64,000 nt of DNA from Circinella minor (GCA_016758965.1 JAEPRB010000014.1:124001-188000); one strand, 5' to 3'; counted from the stretch's first letter, positions 1-14,710 are shown. Notes: generated from the letters alone by a model not told the origin. Numbers and translations: made by a program.

Positions 1-46
1 TGATTCAGATGACGATGAAGAAGACCCAAATGAAATTGACTGGTAG
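1..46 (+). CDS. 3' end of an unidentified gene (acidic C-terminus)
   Basis: The first bases read in frame 2 as an acidic tail of 14 codons (ends DEEDPNEIDW) followed by TAG at 44-46. The rest of the gene lies upstream of the window. The tail is rich in Asp and Glu, as is common at the C-terminus of nuclear and translation proteins, but is too short to name. A repeated ATC/AT-rich 3' region follows, and the next gene converges from the other strand. It could also be a chance open tail; the strong acidic bias and the immediate stop favour a real C-terminus. Confidence 0.45.
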   Translation, partial: DSDDDEEDPNEIDW

Positions 47-485
47 TAATAATAGTAGTAACAATAATAATTATAATAGAGAGATATCATGTTCTTTTCC
101 CTGCTTTTTTGTTTTAATAATTTGACATCATCATCATCATCATTTTTTGTTTTTCATATTTTTTTTTTGCACTGTTAAATAATTGGCTTGTAACTTTATT
201 TTTGTTTGTTTGTTTGAGTGTATAAAGATATGTTGTATATATGTTGAATGGATTTGATGGATGGATGGATGTATTGTTTTTTTTTAAATAAGGTGAAAAA
301 AAAGTGTAATAATTAATTGATGGAAAAAATGCAGAAATAAATCGAATGATGAAGCGGGAGGATGTTAAGAAAAAGAGAACTCTATACAAAGTTTGTGTAT
401 GTGTGTGTGCATGTTTGCGTGTTAAGAGAAAAGGAGAAGATATGGAAATGAAATGTTATCAATTTTTGTTTTAGTAATTTTTGTT
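47..485. other. intergenic, convergent 3' ends
   Basis: AT-rich spacer between the tail of the first gene and the stop codon of the O-fucosyltransferase-like gene on the opposite strand. It holds a short (ATC)n run near 128-143 and T-rich tracts. No gene is supported here; the ORFs present are low-complexity. Confidence 0.6.
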
Positions 486-2151
486 TTACAAGGAAAAGAT
501 GTCCAATGGAAGAATAATATTTGAATCACCAGCTTCATAAGCTTGTGTTCGTTCTTCCATAATGCGTTTAGTAAAACTACTTTGTTTTCCACACACAGTT
601 GGTTTACCAGCCAGAAAATATTGAGCACGCATAGCAACCAACTTATCAACAATACCTAATACACTTGAGTCTGGTGGTTTCGCATAAGGTGGTACTGGAA
701 TAATGTTCCAATTCTTTTCAGGAAGTTCATTATATGGAATAGGTTGATTTTCCTTTTGCAATGTTGTTACTGTTACATCCAATCGTTCATATACGTATTC
801 TATTGCATCATGATGTTGTTGTTTCAGTTCGTTTAGTTTGAATGACATGGACTCAGGTTGAGCAATCGATGATCGTAGTAAGTGAGGGTAGTCGGTCAGC
901 AAGAATAATTTGAGAGGTTGTTGATCATGTTGGGCTTCAATGGATTGAACCTTGCTAACAAGTGATTCTGCACAAGGTACCATATTATCCACAGGGTCCA
1001 ATCGTTCCATTCGCCAATGAATTGCCACATAAGGAGATAATTGATTTGCAATTTGATCAGCAAGATGGATCCATCGATCGTTATATGTCAAAGGTTTAGC
1101 TACTTGAGGTTCTTCAATATAGCCAAATCTACATTATTATATAAAAATAGGGTGTTTTTTTTTTGTGGTTAAGACGTGTACAAAATTATGATCATTTTAC
1201 TGCGTAAAATGCATAAAAAATATAAATGTAAGTGTTACCTTCGATCATAATACAAGCTAATCACATCTAATGGAGGAGCTGGGTTTACTTGACCAACATA
1301 TTCCTGATCTAGTGTTTCTTCACCCAAAGCATTTAATAAAATTTCTGTATAGTTGCCAACACGCCTACTAAACGTTTCTGGATCCTCAAGAGTAAAATGT
1401 TTTCTAGGTCTATCTGTATAATCCAGTAAGTCTTTGAAGCAATTTTCAGCCTTGTCGAGAAAATGGAAATTAGGATTAATATCGACTACGACTTCTTGAG
1501 ATGTCGGAATTGATCCAGTTTGCTGCCGTTCCGAAATCCACTCACGGAAATCTTCCATAGTGATATAATTAAAAAAGCGTTTGTTTCTTTCAAGCCATTC
1601 ACTGCTATAATAAAAACTGAATGGAAAATGTCGACAGGCACCTAAATGAGAACTGTGAACATTGGGTAATACAATCGTACGACCCAGTTTGCCGGATAAA
1701 AATGATAATTGTCGAAAATGTTCTTGTGCTTTGGATTCTAATTTTTTTTATGTGAAACAAAAACAAAAACAAAAAAATAATTAATATATTTATTACCTTA
1801 TTAAGATTATTAATATTTCTTATATTATTTCTTACCTTGTTCTGTAATGGCAATAGGAAGCATAAATTGACAATGGTCACGGCCACAATATTTTTGATCA
1901 ATTTGACGTCGCATGACTTCACGTTCACGTTGCTTAATCAAATCATGATCTATTTCCATATAACCGTCTTGTTGATTGACTTCATGTTCTTGGGGTTTTA
2001 CGTATTCCATTGAACCATCTTGTGCATTTGACGATGAAGGAATGTATGTCGAGTTACGACCCAGATGACGTCCAGAATAGTATACAAATAATGCTAAAAC
2101 ACAAAGTACAATAACATAACGTCTTGTTGGCCTCCCAGAACGAAAGGACAT
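486..2151 (-). CDS. GDP-fucose protein O-fucosyltransferase-like type II membrane protein
   Basis: Three exons on the minus strand: 1836-2151, 1239-1737 and 486-1128. Splicing keeps frame and gives 485 residues. Residues 10-30 form one hydrophobic segment after a short Arg-rich cytosolic tail, the layout of a Golgi/ER type II glycosyltransferase. The middle exon carries GRTIVLPNVHS followed by a Cys and FPFSFYY. The last exon carries HWRME at about residues 309-313, which fits the HxRxE-type sugar-nucleotide motif of the O-fucosyltransferase family (PF10250-like). The likely role is transfer of a deoxyhexose or related sugar to secreted proteins; donor and acceptor are inferred from family only. 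The start Met is chosen because the membrane anchor follows directly. The upstream region is purine-rich on the + strand. Confidence 0.72.
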
Positions 2152-5100
2152 TATTATATGCTGTGTTTTGTTTGAAAAAAAAGTTTGAAAAGGGAAGGAG
2201 TGGAAAGGAAAGGAAGAGGTGAAGGTGGAGAGGGAGGTTTATAGGTTGGTGGAAAAAAAGAAAAAAGGTATAGCTTGATATAAAAAAAAAAGAAGGGAGT
2301 CTTAAATCTCTTTTGACTTTAACAGTTTTAGTTACACAAACGTTTTTTTTTTATGACGATCCTCCCCCAGTTTCTTTTTAAGCGAGTCGATCCTTGGCAA
2401 CTATCTTTTTTCATTGTTATCACCTTTTTTTTTTTAAAAAAAAACCCCATTTTATGAGCCTCTTTGAAAGAAACAATAACCCCTTCTCATTTTTTGTTGA
2501 TTTTAACTATATGTCTCCTGAGAGAAAGAGAAAGAGAGTGTGTGCGTGTGTGTTCTCATTACTTGTGGGGAGCCTATTCCAATAAAGGGAAATTATGTTG
2601 CCTGGTAACGTATATACATAGACCCATTTGAATATACTATGAGTTCACTTATAACATAGAATAATATAGTCTAATATATAAGACCACGCTTTATTTGTAC
2701 AAAAGGTATAGCTCTCTATCAATTTAGATTTTCTTTACAGAAAATATATTTCAGACCATAAAATAAACTTGGTTATGTGATATCGTCGGATGAACAAAAG
2801 CTATTCTATTGATTTAATAAGATCAAAACGGCATACAAAATACATTGTTCATATAATGATTCCGGGAGCAAATTGTAATATATTACTATGATACTATCAT
2901 ATTTAAGCACCCGTCTATAAACTATATGATGGAATCTTGTGTTTTCTGCGTGCTTGTTTTTTTTCAACCAAAGGCAGCAGTCCCTCCGCTAGGCTAACTA
3001 AATAAAGCAGAGTATGAATTAGATATAGCGTTGGAAGTTTTTGACCTCTGAATATGAAAATGACGGGCTATGACTTTGAAAGTGAGCCGCTGACTATTGG
3101 TTATAAATGCTGTATGAACTTAAATGGTTCTTGCAGTCAACCTCATATATTCACCGACAAATTAGATTCCAATAGAAATAGAAATCATTCCCAGGTTTAA
3201 TCTGACGTTGGAAAAACTACGTAAAAGCATCATAAAAATGAAAAGACTAACTCTCAACATGCTGTGCGCCACCATTACCATAATGTCATTCCAGTGCTAA
3301 AGTAAAAATTTGTGCCTCGACAGTTGAGGAAAGAGAACAGTAATTGGTCTTGCACCTCCTCGCCACCTTTATAAATGGAACAACTGGAAATGATTTCATG
3401 GAATATATTCAACTGATAGTTACCAATCTAAACTCCATGGTTCCCTGCGCACAGATATATTGGTATGAACAATGATACTATTCATAGATTACAGAACATG
3501 GTTCCAGTTCATCTGCCTTCCACTATTTTTTTTTAAATCCGGTCGAGGAGTTTTGGTTATAGCTGCACCTGTGACCAACAGGAATCCTGCCTCTGTAAAA
3601 AAAAAAAGCTAATATTAAATCAAGCGATTGCATTAAAAGAGTTTGAAGAGCGAATATCATCAATCCTAAGGTAAATACTTACTGATGCTTTTGAGGACGT
3701 TGTCTGGCAGGTAAAAAGGGGTATTGAAGTATATTTAGCATATGATTAATTTGTTTTTAATGGTATTAAATAGATACGTGGATACTATAAACAAGGATCA
3801 TTTCATGTTTACCACATATTATTATACACGCATGAAAATATATTTATTAAATCGATAAAATTAAAGCGATCAATGAACCTTATAAGGTGCAGCGTTTCAT
3901 GATGCACTGTTGTGCTTCTACGTTTTATAATTGGTCGTCTCTCCCATATGCACGTAAAGCATAAGGAAAAATTAGGGAGCAAGGGAGGATATAAATGAAA
4001 GCTTGGATACAGTAAAACCCCCACTTTTGCGATATGAGAAAAAAAAAAGATTGCGGAAAACGAGGTTCTAATTTATTTGACTTCGATACAGTTAGTATCA
4101 ATATAAGCTTTCTTACTGCTAACTTACAGCACATACTTTTCATTAATATCATTATATATACAAAGGAACATGCTTTATTTCCCCTAGATAAAATGAGATA
4201 TATTAAATCTATGCTCTAATCTGTGATTATCGTGAATTTACTAATTTGGGATTATTTACTTGAAAATACTACGGAAAGCAGGGGTAATTACTTTTCGAGA
4301 TTACAAAAAGCGTCATAAAACTGCTAGACGTTTTACCTTCTATCAAAATAGTTTAATATGATAATGGTTTTTTTTGAATACAAGTAGTGCAATAAAACGT
4401 AGACAATGGAAAAGAACATTTTACAATAAGAATCAACTACGATACCTAAATGCAGGATGCGAAGCATTTTTGCACTGACTTTTTTAAATGGGTTTGCAAA
4501 TGTCGAATCCCTTTTTGTAGCTTCGGCCGTTTGGACTCAAAATAGCTATAGTAATAATTACTCGTTTCGAAAAAAAAACGTGTTGTCCTATATTGTGCTT
4601 CTAATTATTTTTCTTTGTACAGATGGCCACTGTCATTATTAATTATACATAATGAGCTCTCATCAAATCTATAACAAGTAGTAAAAAATGAATGTCTTGG
4701 TTAGAAGCTCTTTGTTTACTGAACAAATTATTTACTAATTAATATGCGTGATTTAATGATGAACATATATTGAATAGAAAATAACGAATTTTCGGATAAA
4801 ATGATGGCGTTTGATACAAGAATGTGGTTATATAAATCGTAATTCTTTTAAATTACGTATATACTATTTAATGACACTATACTAATAAGAAACGAATGAA
4901 GAAACATTAATTGCTAATTGTTGCAGAATGACAAACAACAATGATACGTAAGTATAAAGTTACATATTATTTTGGCCGATAACATGATCAGAATGATGTA
5001 CAATATTCCCTGAGAACACAGTTCAGTGATAGCATCACGCCAAGAGAGCGACCCGAAAAATTAAGCGGTAATTACAATAAATAAGTAATGAGCCTATGTA

Positions 5101-7912
5101 GTTCTGGATGTAGTAGTCAGTACTATTATTCATTAGGAATACGAACGAGATATCGTAGCAGAATCACTTGAATCCGATTATACTGCTCATAAAATGATTA
5201 TGGACTAGGACCAATTTTTCATCCGACTCTAAAAGAGAAAGAAAAAAAATTATTTTGTTTGAAAACTGATTGCATAAGTAGTAACAGAACGAGGAACAAG
5301 TGTTTTGCATACACAATAAGAGCAAAAATAAAATAAAAAAATGCCTGCATTATATCTTCAGTATATAGTAAATGCATGAAAGAAAGTGATTGACAATTCC
5401 AATACGTATACAATTCTTTCTAATAATAGAATTCTAAAAAACAATTGAATTTTCTTGTAACAATAACAACAACAGCATTAAAAGAAAGGTATGTATGAAA
5501 AAAAATGTTTTTTTTATTACATTCGTTGTCGTGTTTTAACACTTTCTTGGTACTAATTACGGTACTCTGTGCGATTTCGGTAAAAATAAAGCGACTACGA
5601 CTAAAAATTTGCAAGTAGAAAAACTGTAAATGGTAATTATTACACAGCGAGGGTGAACGGTTTGAATTGATTTATCATTAAATCAATATATTTTATCTAC
5701 GTATGATATGTACATATAAAGCTTCATACCTAGCAGGTCAATTGTCTATATTCTTATCAGCATCAATACGTAACACTAATTAAACGCCAGAAACACACCT
5801 ATAATACTGCATCCTTACATATCCTAATAATGGCCGCTTATTTTATTTTAAAAATCACAATCGACGAGTTAATCAAAGCATCATGGCATATTTGAAGTTG
5901 TTTAAGCTCAAGGATCCCCCCCATCTCACACACTCTAAAATAGCGGTACAGCACGAATATTACTGACCAGCCAGAAACAAATGTTCTATTTAAGTACCAC
6001 CCAAAACCTGTTAATTATTTGTCAAGGTGCTTTAACAGAAGGAAAAGTTTGGAGGAATTTATTGATTTTTTTGCCAAGCATATTAATAAATGAAACTTCG
6101 GCCAATAAGCTTGAACGATTACTTTGTCAATTGCAACAAACTCATTATATCACTGCCACTTAAGAAGTACACACTTTTGAAGAACACGTTTTCCCGGCGT
6201 TTCAATATTTTAGCGCGTCGACTAAGTTAGTTTCGTTTGTATGATATATAGCAGCATTTTTAGCTCTATATTATATGTTGAATACCGAGTAGCAATTAAT
6301 CATTTTTGTGTGGTGGAATCCGTTCTCCATCCCCAAAATAAAGTCGTTGATTGAAAGAATATGATTTGATAAATCAAACAAAGAGCAGGTTTATATTAGA
6401 CATTCAGGGTATCTACGTATCTCATGCTAGTAATAAAAAAAAGAAATTTTCGGAATCTTATATGTATGTAACAAGATCGTCCTTAAACCGACATATCTTA
6501 CGCCTTCATAAAGGTGAGATCTTAATGAATCTTGAACAGCTATTATTCCTTCCAATTCGAACGGTTGTAACGGCTCAGTAATGCAGGTATTTGATCTGTT
6601 GTTCAAACTAATAATGTCATCATAGTGGTATATGTAGGTGAATGTAAAGACAGATGATCATGGAAAACATAGTAAAATATATTACGTATCTCGGACCTGA
6701 AAACTAAGAATCAAATAAGTGGCCCAATAAATGTAATCGTACACTTTTGAAACCATAAAGCATGTTAGTTGGTTACTATGAATAGATCGTACGATTTTTA
6801 GATTCCAACGATCTCTAACCGAAATTATGAATATTTGATGTTTCTTTGACAATTGTCATTTTATCAAGTACGTAGCCTCAAAATTTGGACAACGAGAAAG
6901 AAGAAAAGATAATCTTTAGGAGCGTGTAATGAAGATGTCTGATTCATGTTTTCATAAAATAGATTCTTGTTGTTGATACGTAGGCCTAATTATTCTTAGA
7001 TGCCTTGTATATGTATTATATATAATAATATATATTTAAAGTAATGTGATAACTCACAATACAATACTGTACATATAGCATATATATGATATCCAATAAA
7101 AAATTATAGTATTTATATTTTTAATACATTATGTAATATACATTTGATATTTCAGCTACGTATTGCTGTATTCAATATATAATAAATAGATCATTATTTT
7201 AACATTTTTTATACGCATTAAACTGCTACGTATTCGACCATATCTCTTCCATTATTCTTCAGTGGATATACGGAATAAACTAATGTTATACTCAGCACTT
7301 GTTAGTGAAAAGTCACACTGAAGATAAGAAATGAAGGAAGTGGATATAAATGAAAAAGAGATTTTCTTATTATTATTACAAATAAAGCAATCAATATATA
7401 AAAGAAATAAATATAAAAGCTTGTTATTATTATATTATCAGCGACGACAATATAAAACTCATGGCATCCTATTTTAGAAACGTAATATATAGTGAAATTA
7501 ATAACAACTACCAAAGGATATTGTACGACACGTTACACAGAGAGTACGTTTTGAATAGCTAGCGTTATTGATGTCAATTTCATTGATAAATAACTTAATG
7601 TTGTCGACATTTTCCCATGTTCTAAGAGTCCACCTTGACTGATGCCCATACATTCACACGGTATCTTTAGCCATATTTAATTCTCTTCCTCATTTTCCTC
7701 GTATATTGATATATATTTTCACTTTATTTATATATCTATAAGTTTCCATTGTTCCAGTACTTTTATCTGAATTCGTATTTCCCAATTCTGTTAGATCACG
7801 TGCCCGTCGCCTGACGCGCTCACTTTTTTAAACTTGGATAAATTCCGTGACGGAACGCGCTTTTTCGTCTTTTTCCTGAACCTTTTTTTTTTCTTACCCT
7901 TTTGATCACAAT
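2152..7912. other. 5.8-kb gene-poor region
   Basis: Long AT-rich stretch between the divergently transcribed O-fucosyltransferase-like and SCC2 genes. The first 250 bases hold A/T homopolymers and purine-rich DNA, which probably belongs to the promoter of the minus-strand gene. The remainder has only short ORFs without recognisable domains. A 48-codon Cys-containing open stretch at 3054-3200 and a possible relic near 3535-3600 are the only coding-like patches. TACGTA palindromes recur (for example near 5700, 6415, 7147 and 7222). I see no RNA gene and no clear terminal repeats. Confidence 0.55.
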
Positions 7913-9960
7913 ATGCATTCTTCAAAAAAGCAAGGTCAAAAATCAAAACCACTACGAGCCCATGAAGATAATGCACAACCTGCAAAGAAACGTCGAGTGA
8001 TCTCGGCTTCAGAAAAACGTGCTGCCATTCTTAAACGAATGCTTCAACAAAATAATAATAATACAGGAACAAAAACAACAACTGCAGCTCCAAAAAAAGA
8101 GGAACACAAAAAAAATGATAGTAATAGTAGTGATAGCAATAGTAGTGATGAAGAGGATGATATACCATTAACACAACGACGTGCATTTACTCAACAAAAA
8201 CAACAAATACCAACTCCACAAAAAGACGAAGATCATTTTACCTCCCCAAGTAAACTTCTTTTAGAATCCCCTTTACGTAAAATGAAGATCAGTCAGTCTC
8301 CTATTACTAGTAAAGATTCGAAACGAAATGTTTCAATTCCAATCCTTAAACCACCACCAACTAAAGAAGAAATACCAAAACTTTCAATGGAAGTAGAACA
8401 ATCTTCTAGTTCTAACACTTCTTTAAAACGCAAACGAAAAGCCCCGCCACGGATCCGCAGTCCAACACCAGAAGCTTTACCAAAATCACATATACAAGAA
8501 AAAGATGAGGACTCGTTTGAAGAGCGTGGACAAGGTAAAAATAAAAAAAAATCCATGTTTTTCGTTCTTTGGGATTAGCACTAACAATAATGATATGTTT
8601 ATTTTTTAAAGCAACACTGGAAAAACTTTCTACATTTGTTGATAATATATTGGAGCAGTTGGATAATATAGATGATGATAGTGATGAAAAATACGAAATA
8701 TTGACTAAAGACGATCCACCGCTTTTACAACCATTTATTATGCAAAAATTCACATCACTTGCATTGAAAGCAGCCCAATATCAAGTTATAAAAAATATGG
8801 ATCTTACCAAGTTTGCACAAATTATTCGATCTATGGAACAACATTGTTTAAAAGTAGTGGAATTGGAAATTATTTCAGATTATGCTAAAGCAAGAGAAAA
8901 AAATATTGGTTATGATACGATTATAAAGTCACTGGATAGAATTGTTAATGGATTGGAGGCTGCTGCTATGATCGTTGATATATATGCTATATGCAAAATT
9001 GATAAACAAGTACGTTTAAATTGCATTTTTACCTTTTTCTTAAAAGCAAAGGGTTTAATACAAACACATATAAATGGCTAAATTATTATTATTATTTTTT
9101 AATAGCATCTTCCCGAAAATCTAATATTAACATGTATGCAATTTATTCGAAGTCATTTGGATAATAACATATATCCTTTGATTGATTTAAATGGATTTGA
9201 AGAAGATATAACGAGCTGTAAGTTTTTATTATTATTATTTTGCTTTTTATCGTTTAACGGATAAAAAAGAAAACTGACAAGAAAAACTATAGTAAATAAT
9301 GATGCACGAGCATTCTTGCGATTTGTCGAATCTACACCAGCAGCAAAAAATCATGTTTCACGAATGCTTCCACTTGTCACACACTTGTTTCGTCATGTCA
9401 ACACTTTATTATTGACTGAAGGACTAGATGATCATGGAATTATTATTTTGTGCTATATCGCAATGGGAGCCTTTTTTCACGACTATACCGACAATAATCA
9501 TTCTTGTCTTGTTCAAAGTCCTGGGGCTGGTGATGCAGTGATTAATCCTTTCGAACAAATGAAAATGGCTGCTCTTGATGTTTTACGTCTTTTATTCAAC
9601 CGATATCCACAGCATCGAAAATGGATACTTTCCGAAATTCTTACCAGTTTAAACTCTTTAACAACAATGGATCGTACAGTGAAACGATATCGATTACGTG
9701 ACAATACACGGATTCATGTTATGAGTGCCCTTTTGATGCAGTTAGTACAATGTTGTACAGCAACTGGTGATATGGAAGATCATCGACAGTGGATTCGTAA
9801 ATGGGAAATCAAATATCAAAAAGTCAAAAAGGAAGATGATAGTGCGCAAATTCAAGATCTACAACAAAAGATGGCTCAAAAAACAGTTACATTTTGGAAA
9901 GCTGGAATTGGTGCAGCTACTGAAAGCGCAACTTATCTTTTGGAATACCTTATATCAAAG

Positions 9961-10000
<40 letters not shown>

Positions 10001-13000
10001 ATATTATAGTTTAATCGGATACATATATGAAACTAACAAACATGAAATGTATAAATAGATGCAAATCAAGAAAACGTGATAGTTTTTCTGTTGCAGAATA
10101 TCGTGCTATTTTAGAAAGTACAATGAATGATGTACTTTTAGTTTTAGGCAAACCAGAGTGGCCTGCTGCTGAATTAATTTTACAAGTGTTTAGCGTAATA
10201 CTGGTAAGGAAAAATTGGGAATTTTGGCTCGCTCAATAATTCATTTATCTCTAATTTGGATGAATGTTCTTTGTTATATGTAATTAGACATCCAAACTCC
10301 ACTCTAAAAAGTCTGATCTTTATTTGAAATCACTTGCTATCGACTGGCTTGGTATAATTGCTTGTAGAATAAAGATAGGAATTAATTTAGTATCAGGTCA
10401 AAGCTCAACACTCACACCTAAATGGTTATATGAACTCCACGAAAAATTACCATTGGATATTAATCGAGAAACGTCACCACAAATTATCGATTTATTACAT
10501 CAATGTCATATAAAAATGTCTGAATATTTTGAACAATCAAACGAAGCAGCACTTTATGTAAGTTTTATATAAACAGACATGTATATACTGGTGATATGTA
10601 GATATTCAGGGACACAAACATATTTATAACTTTCTTTTTTATTATTGTCCCAATCTAGTTTCATATGTGTGCCTGGGGGTTTAGTTATACTACCTGTTGG
10701 TCAAAATCAACACAAAAAAGTGATGAATGGAATTCTGAGATTCAAGAAGCCCTTCAAGTAAATATGGGTCGTACTTACTATCTTTCTGTGATGAATTCAC
10801 GTCACCCTGATGAATTGAAAATTGAAAGGTAAAAGTGTGCAAGTGTGGGTAATTGAAGTATTTGACAAAAAAAAAAATCAAAATCAAAAGACTTATAAGC
10901 TGTTATGGAAACATTTAGTTCTTTTGATTTTCCTGAACTCAACTGGACAGATTTTACTTTACTGTCTGAACTTCTTGCTTCACGCAACGCCCTCTACAAG
11001 AGTTTCAACACATTTCTAGGAGAGATTATGGAGTGTTTTCATAGTGAAGTTGCCACATATCGAAACAAGGCTGTCAAGGCCATTCGCCATATTGCTGCAG
11101 ATGTTCCCGAAATTTTGGACGAGGTAACATATGTCTCTTTATGGACGTTAATCTCGTTACTATTTTTTTAACTTTACTAATAATTATTAATTCATAATTC
11201 TATTACATTCATTATTAGAGTCGTATTCGAGTTCCCGTTATTCAACGTATACATGATGGCTCGCCTTCAGTTCGTGATTCGACGGTTGAAGTTCTTGCTA
11301 AGTATTTGGGTCGTCAGACTGATGTTCCTCGCAAACTTTATAATATTGTCAGCACTCGTATCATGGTAATAAAAGCAAATTATTTTGTTATATTGATTAG
11401 ATCGAAAGTTTGAAAATATGGAAGAGATTAATAAAATATATATATGTGATAATAGGATACCGCAATTAATGTTAGAAAACGTGTTGTAAAACTATTGCGC
11501 GATCTCTATTACAAGTGCAGTGATGAAGAGCTCAAAATTGATATTGCTTCTAAGTTAATATTAAGAATCAGTGATAGTGAAGTCAGTATAAGTGATCTTG
11601 CTCTCAAGATGTCGCAAGAAGTTTTATTTGCTCCATTCCATGGTATTGACCAAGATGAAAATGATTACTTTGGAGCATCTTATGATAATGCACCCAAAGC
11701 AAGAAAAGAACGAATTAGACAACTTACTAATATCATCACTGGTGCTGTCGCTCGTATGGAAGGTGGAAATACAACTGCTCTTTCGCAAATTGTTCAAAAG
11801 GTAAAGGTATTTTCAACTCATGAAAATTTTGATTATATATATATAGAGTATATGCTGATATGCTTTTATTAAATTACCAAGACTATAGATACTAGTAATG
11901 AGAAGTCCAAATTATGGTTTGAAAAGATCTTTCAATGGATTATTGATTGTTTGTTTAACACAATGATGGCTCATGACGAAGCAGAGGAAATCGAACAGTT
12001 TAAAAATTGTTTGGTCACGGTGCATGCGTTTATTAAAGTCTGTCCAGATTTATTACGAGAAACTCAAATGACTTCTCTACAACCTTATTTGAGTATATCC
12101 CAGCAGGAGGACTGGCCTTTGGCGCGTTATGTTCTCAATATTTATCAAGATGTTTTACCTCGTATAAAACATCATGATCCTGATCTCATTGCAATCATCG
12201 AGCGATTACTTGTACAGTTAGTAGGATCCAGTCCTTTAGAGGTAAGTGTGCATAAATCATCATTTCGTTATTTTAAAAAATGACAATATCTTATATTTTG
12301 TTTTTAATTTGCTGCTAGGTTACACCGAGCACTGTTTCTTGTCTTTGTGTTATAGTCGACCGTATATCACATCGTTATAATATTTTAGTTACAATTCTTG
12401 GTTCATGTATAGGTAAAAAAAATCATATATGTATTATCTTAGTATCAATAGAGGAGGTAGACGGATTTTTTGTTGGCAATCTTATTTATTTAATTCGTGT
12501 AGTGAAACTGAGAGCAATACAGAAAGGTATTCAAGAAACGAAAGCTTTGGATCGTCCAGCTACCACTGTGGCCAAGCTGCTAATCATTTGTGGTTTATTA
12601 TGTCAACATTTTGACTTTGATGGCAAGCGTAAAGAGGCTTATGAAAAGGTGAAGGCCCTTGATAAAATCGCCGAGGTATTTAACATAGGGAAAGAAAAGG
12701 TTAAATATTCTTTAATTTCGAATCATCTCATATGTCTCATAAAAAACGACGAATGGTATAAATATAGGGAAAAATTGAATCTACTGCATTTGAATTATTA
12801 TTCTGGTATTGTGGCAAGTTTTCATATGCTGACAATACGTTGATACGAATGGCAGCACTACAAAGTCTTGGTAAAGTATTCCTTTTCTAGGTTACAAAAA
12901 TCGACAATAAAAAAAAAAGTATGATAAGAGTAAAAACTAACTCCTATTTTTGTACAATATAGGATATTTTTTCATGCGTTATCCAACATGGATAACAACT

Positions 13001-14710
13001 GAAAGTAGTTTGGAATTAATGGATGAAACTTTTAAAGAAGGTCCAGTGGTTATGCAAACACGTCTTATGAAGGTGTATCACGAGTTTTTATCATCCGAAG
13101 AATACCGATTGGCAAGAAATGAAGAAGGTAAGTTTTTTATAGTGTAACTAGGAACGCGAAATTTTCTCTTCAATAAAATGATGTATACTGATTACATTGC
13201 TTCAAAAAAATCATAGTTGCTGGTGCATCTTTATATACCAAAGAAATCGATGTTGATATCTTGTTAGGAAACACAGCGGATTTTGCCGAATTAGGTGTAA
13301 ATGGGTCTCTTATGCAACGTTATTTGAGCAAGATTTTGGAGTGTTCTATCAGTAATTCAAGTGACTTGCGATATGCTGCATATGAAGTTATATCTGTGGT
13401 TATGCATCAAGGTTTAGCACACCCAGTCCTGGTAAATTATTATTATTATTATTAATTGTGTGACAAAGAGGAGCGAGAAAAACAATTGAAAACAAAAACA
13501 AAAAAGACGAGTCAATTAAATCAAAAGAGGGAAAATAAAACTATAGTGTATGCCTGCAATTTTTGCTGCAGAAACAAGTCCAGATAATGCATTGCGACAC
13601 AAGGCTTATTATCTCCATCGATTTGCACATGATAAGTATGGTACATTACTTTACACACACTTTCCACAATACTTTGATAAAGCATTTCAATATCAAAAAT
13701 TACATTTTGAAAACGGTGTTCAAGGTAAGTAATCGAAAAAAAAACATATATACATATTGAATGAATTGATGATAACATATTAATTATTGTATTTATTGAC
13801 GACATTTTATAAAACAAAGGTTATCGAACAAGCGGTGGTGATACAAAGTTTGACGCTTTATTCGGTTTAGCGTTTAGTATTATCAAGCAAAAGAAGAAAC
13901 CAAAGATGGATTTTCTTGGTGCATTATTAAAACCTTTCAAATTTGATCTCAAAGAAACAACTGTGGACGAGGTTAGTTGATGAACGGTTAAATGCGAAAA
14001 AAAAGGGTTGGTGTAGACATGTATCAATGCATATATACACGTACTAACATTTTTGTGTCTGTTCATGTAGGTTGATGTGTATTATTTACGTTTTCTTGCG
14101 GATAACATCATCACGTTAGACCTCACGCAATCCGACGAAGTAATGCTACTGTTATATCATATAAGTCGAATTCAAGCTACTTCATGTGCAGATCTTATTT
14201 CCTACATTCAATTTATCAAGAAAAATCGTTCTGGAAGTGATATGATCGATCATTTTGCAGCCAAATCAGCCATTGCAATGTATATTTTACTTCGTATCAA
14301 AACATCACTCAAAGATTTATACGGGATTAGTGACAGGTAAAATGATGTTACCTTATATATCTATTCTCTCCGTCTTGCTTCTCATTTTTTTTAAGAAAGT
14401 TCCCCAGTTATTTTTTTTATCTATTATATATATATATATGTATATGTATATTTATATTTTTTATTTATTATTTAATTATTAATTATTCTATAGTGATATT
14501 GCTGTATTTAATCCTAATGATAATCCAAAAGTACATACAATATCCAAGAATGTTGAAACAGATTTCATTGTAGAATGGAACCAAGAGTTACTATACTTTG
14601 AACAAAACCAACTTAATGAAGCAACAGCAATGGATGCATATGATCAATTCGAGTTATTCGCTATGATGACTACAACCGAACAAGAAGAAGATGAGCAAGA
14701 AGATGGATAA
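7913..14710 (+). CDS. SCC2: sister chromatid cohesion protein SCC2/NIPBL/Mis4 (cohesin loader)
   Basis: Twenty exons: 7913-8534, 8612-9009, 9106-9217, 9293-9959, 10059-10203, 10288-10557, 10659-10828, 10919-11123, 11219-11365, 11456-11800, 11882-12241, 12319-12412, 12503-12675, 12768-12870, 12963-13127, 13217-13431, 13547-13724, 13820-13971, 14071-14336 and 14494-14710. They join in one frame to 1667 residues, close to fungal Mis4/Scc2 length. The N-terminal 200 residues are basic, Ser/Gln-rich and probably disordered. HEAT-repeat segments follow. Diagnostic blocks are KPEWPAAE (about residue 627), PSVRDSTVE, NVRKRVVKLLRDL (about 918), AALQSLGYF and AFQYQKLHFENG near the C-terminus; the protein ends in an acidic tail. 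Scc2 with Scc4 loads cohesin onto DNA in the nucleus and activates its ATPase. Intron 4 contains a long (TA)n run. Intron 13 needs the acceptor just before GGAAAAATTG to keep frame. Confidence 0.93.
9964..9998. repeat. (TA)n microsatellite in SCC2 intron 4
   Basis: Perfect TA dinucleotide run of about 17 units directly after the 5' splice site of SCC2 intron 4. It is wholly intronic and so probably neutral, but likely length-variable between strains. Confidence 0.85.

Noticed and set aside
6351..6581. ORF with a zinc-finger-like NRHILRLHKGE string
   Set aside because: No Cys pair precedes the His residues, and the rest is not protein-like; probably chance.
12676..12843. Read-through of SCC2 exon 13 into the following ORF
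   Set aside because: It ends without joining the conserved ELLFWYCGKFSYADN block in frame; splicing at 12675/12768 does.
12660..12880. Frameshift in SCC2 between exons 13 and 14
   Set aside because: A first reading seemed one base off, but the acceptor AG at 12766-12767 followed by GGAAAAATTG joins in phase; total coding length is divisible by three.
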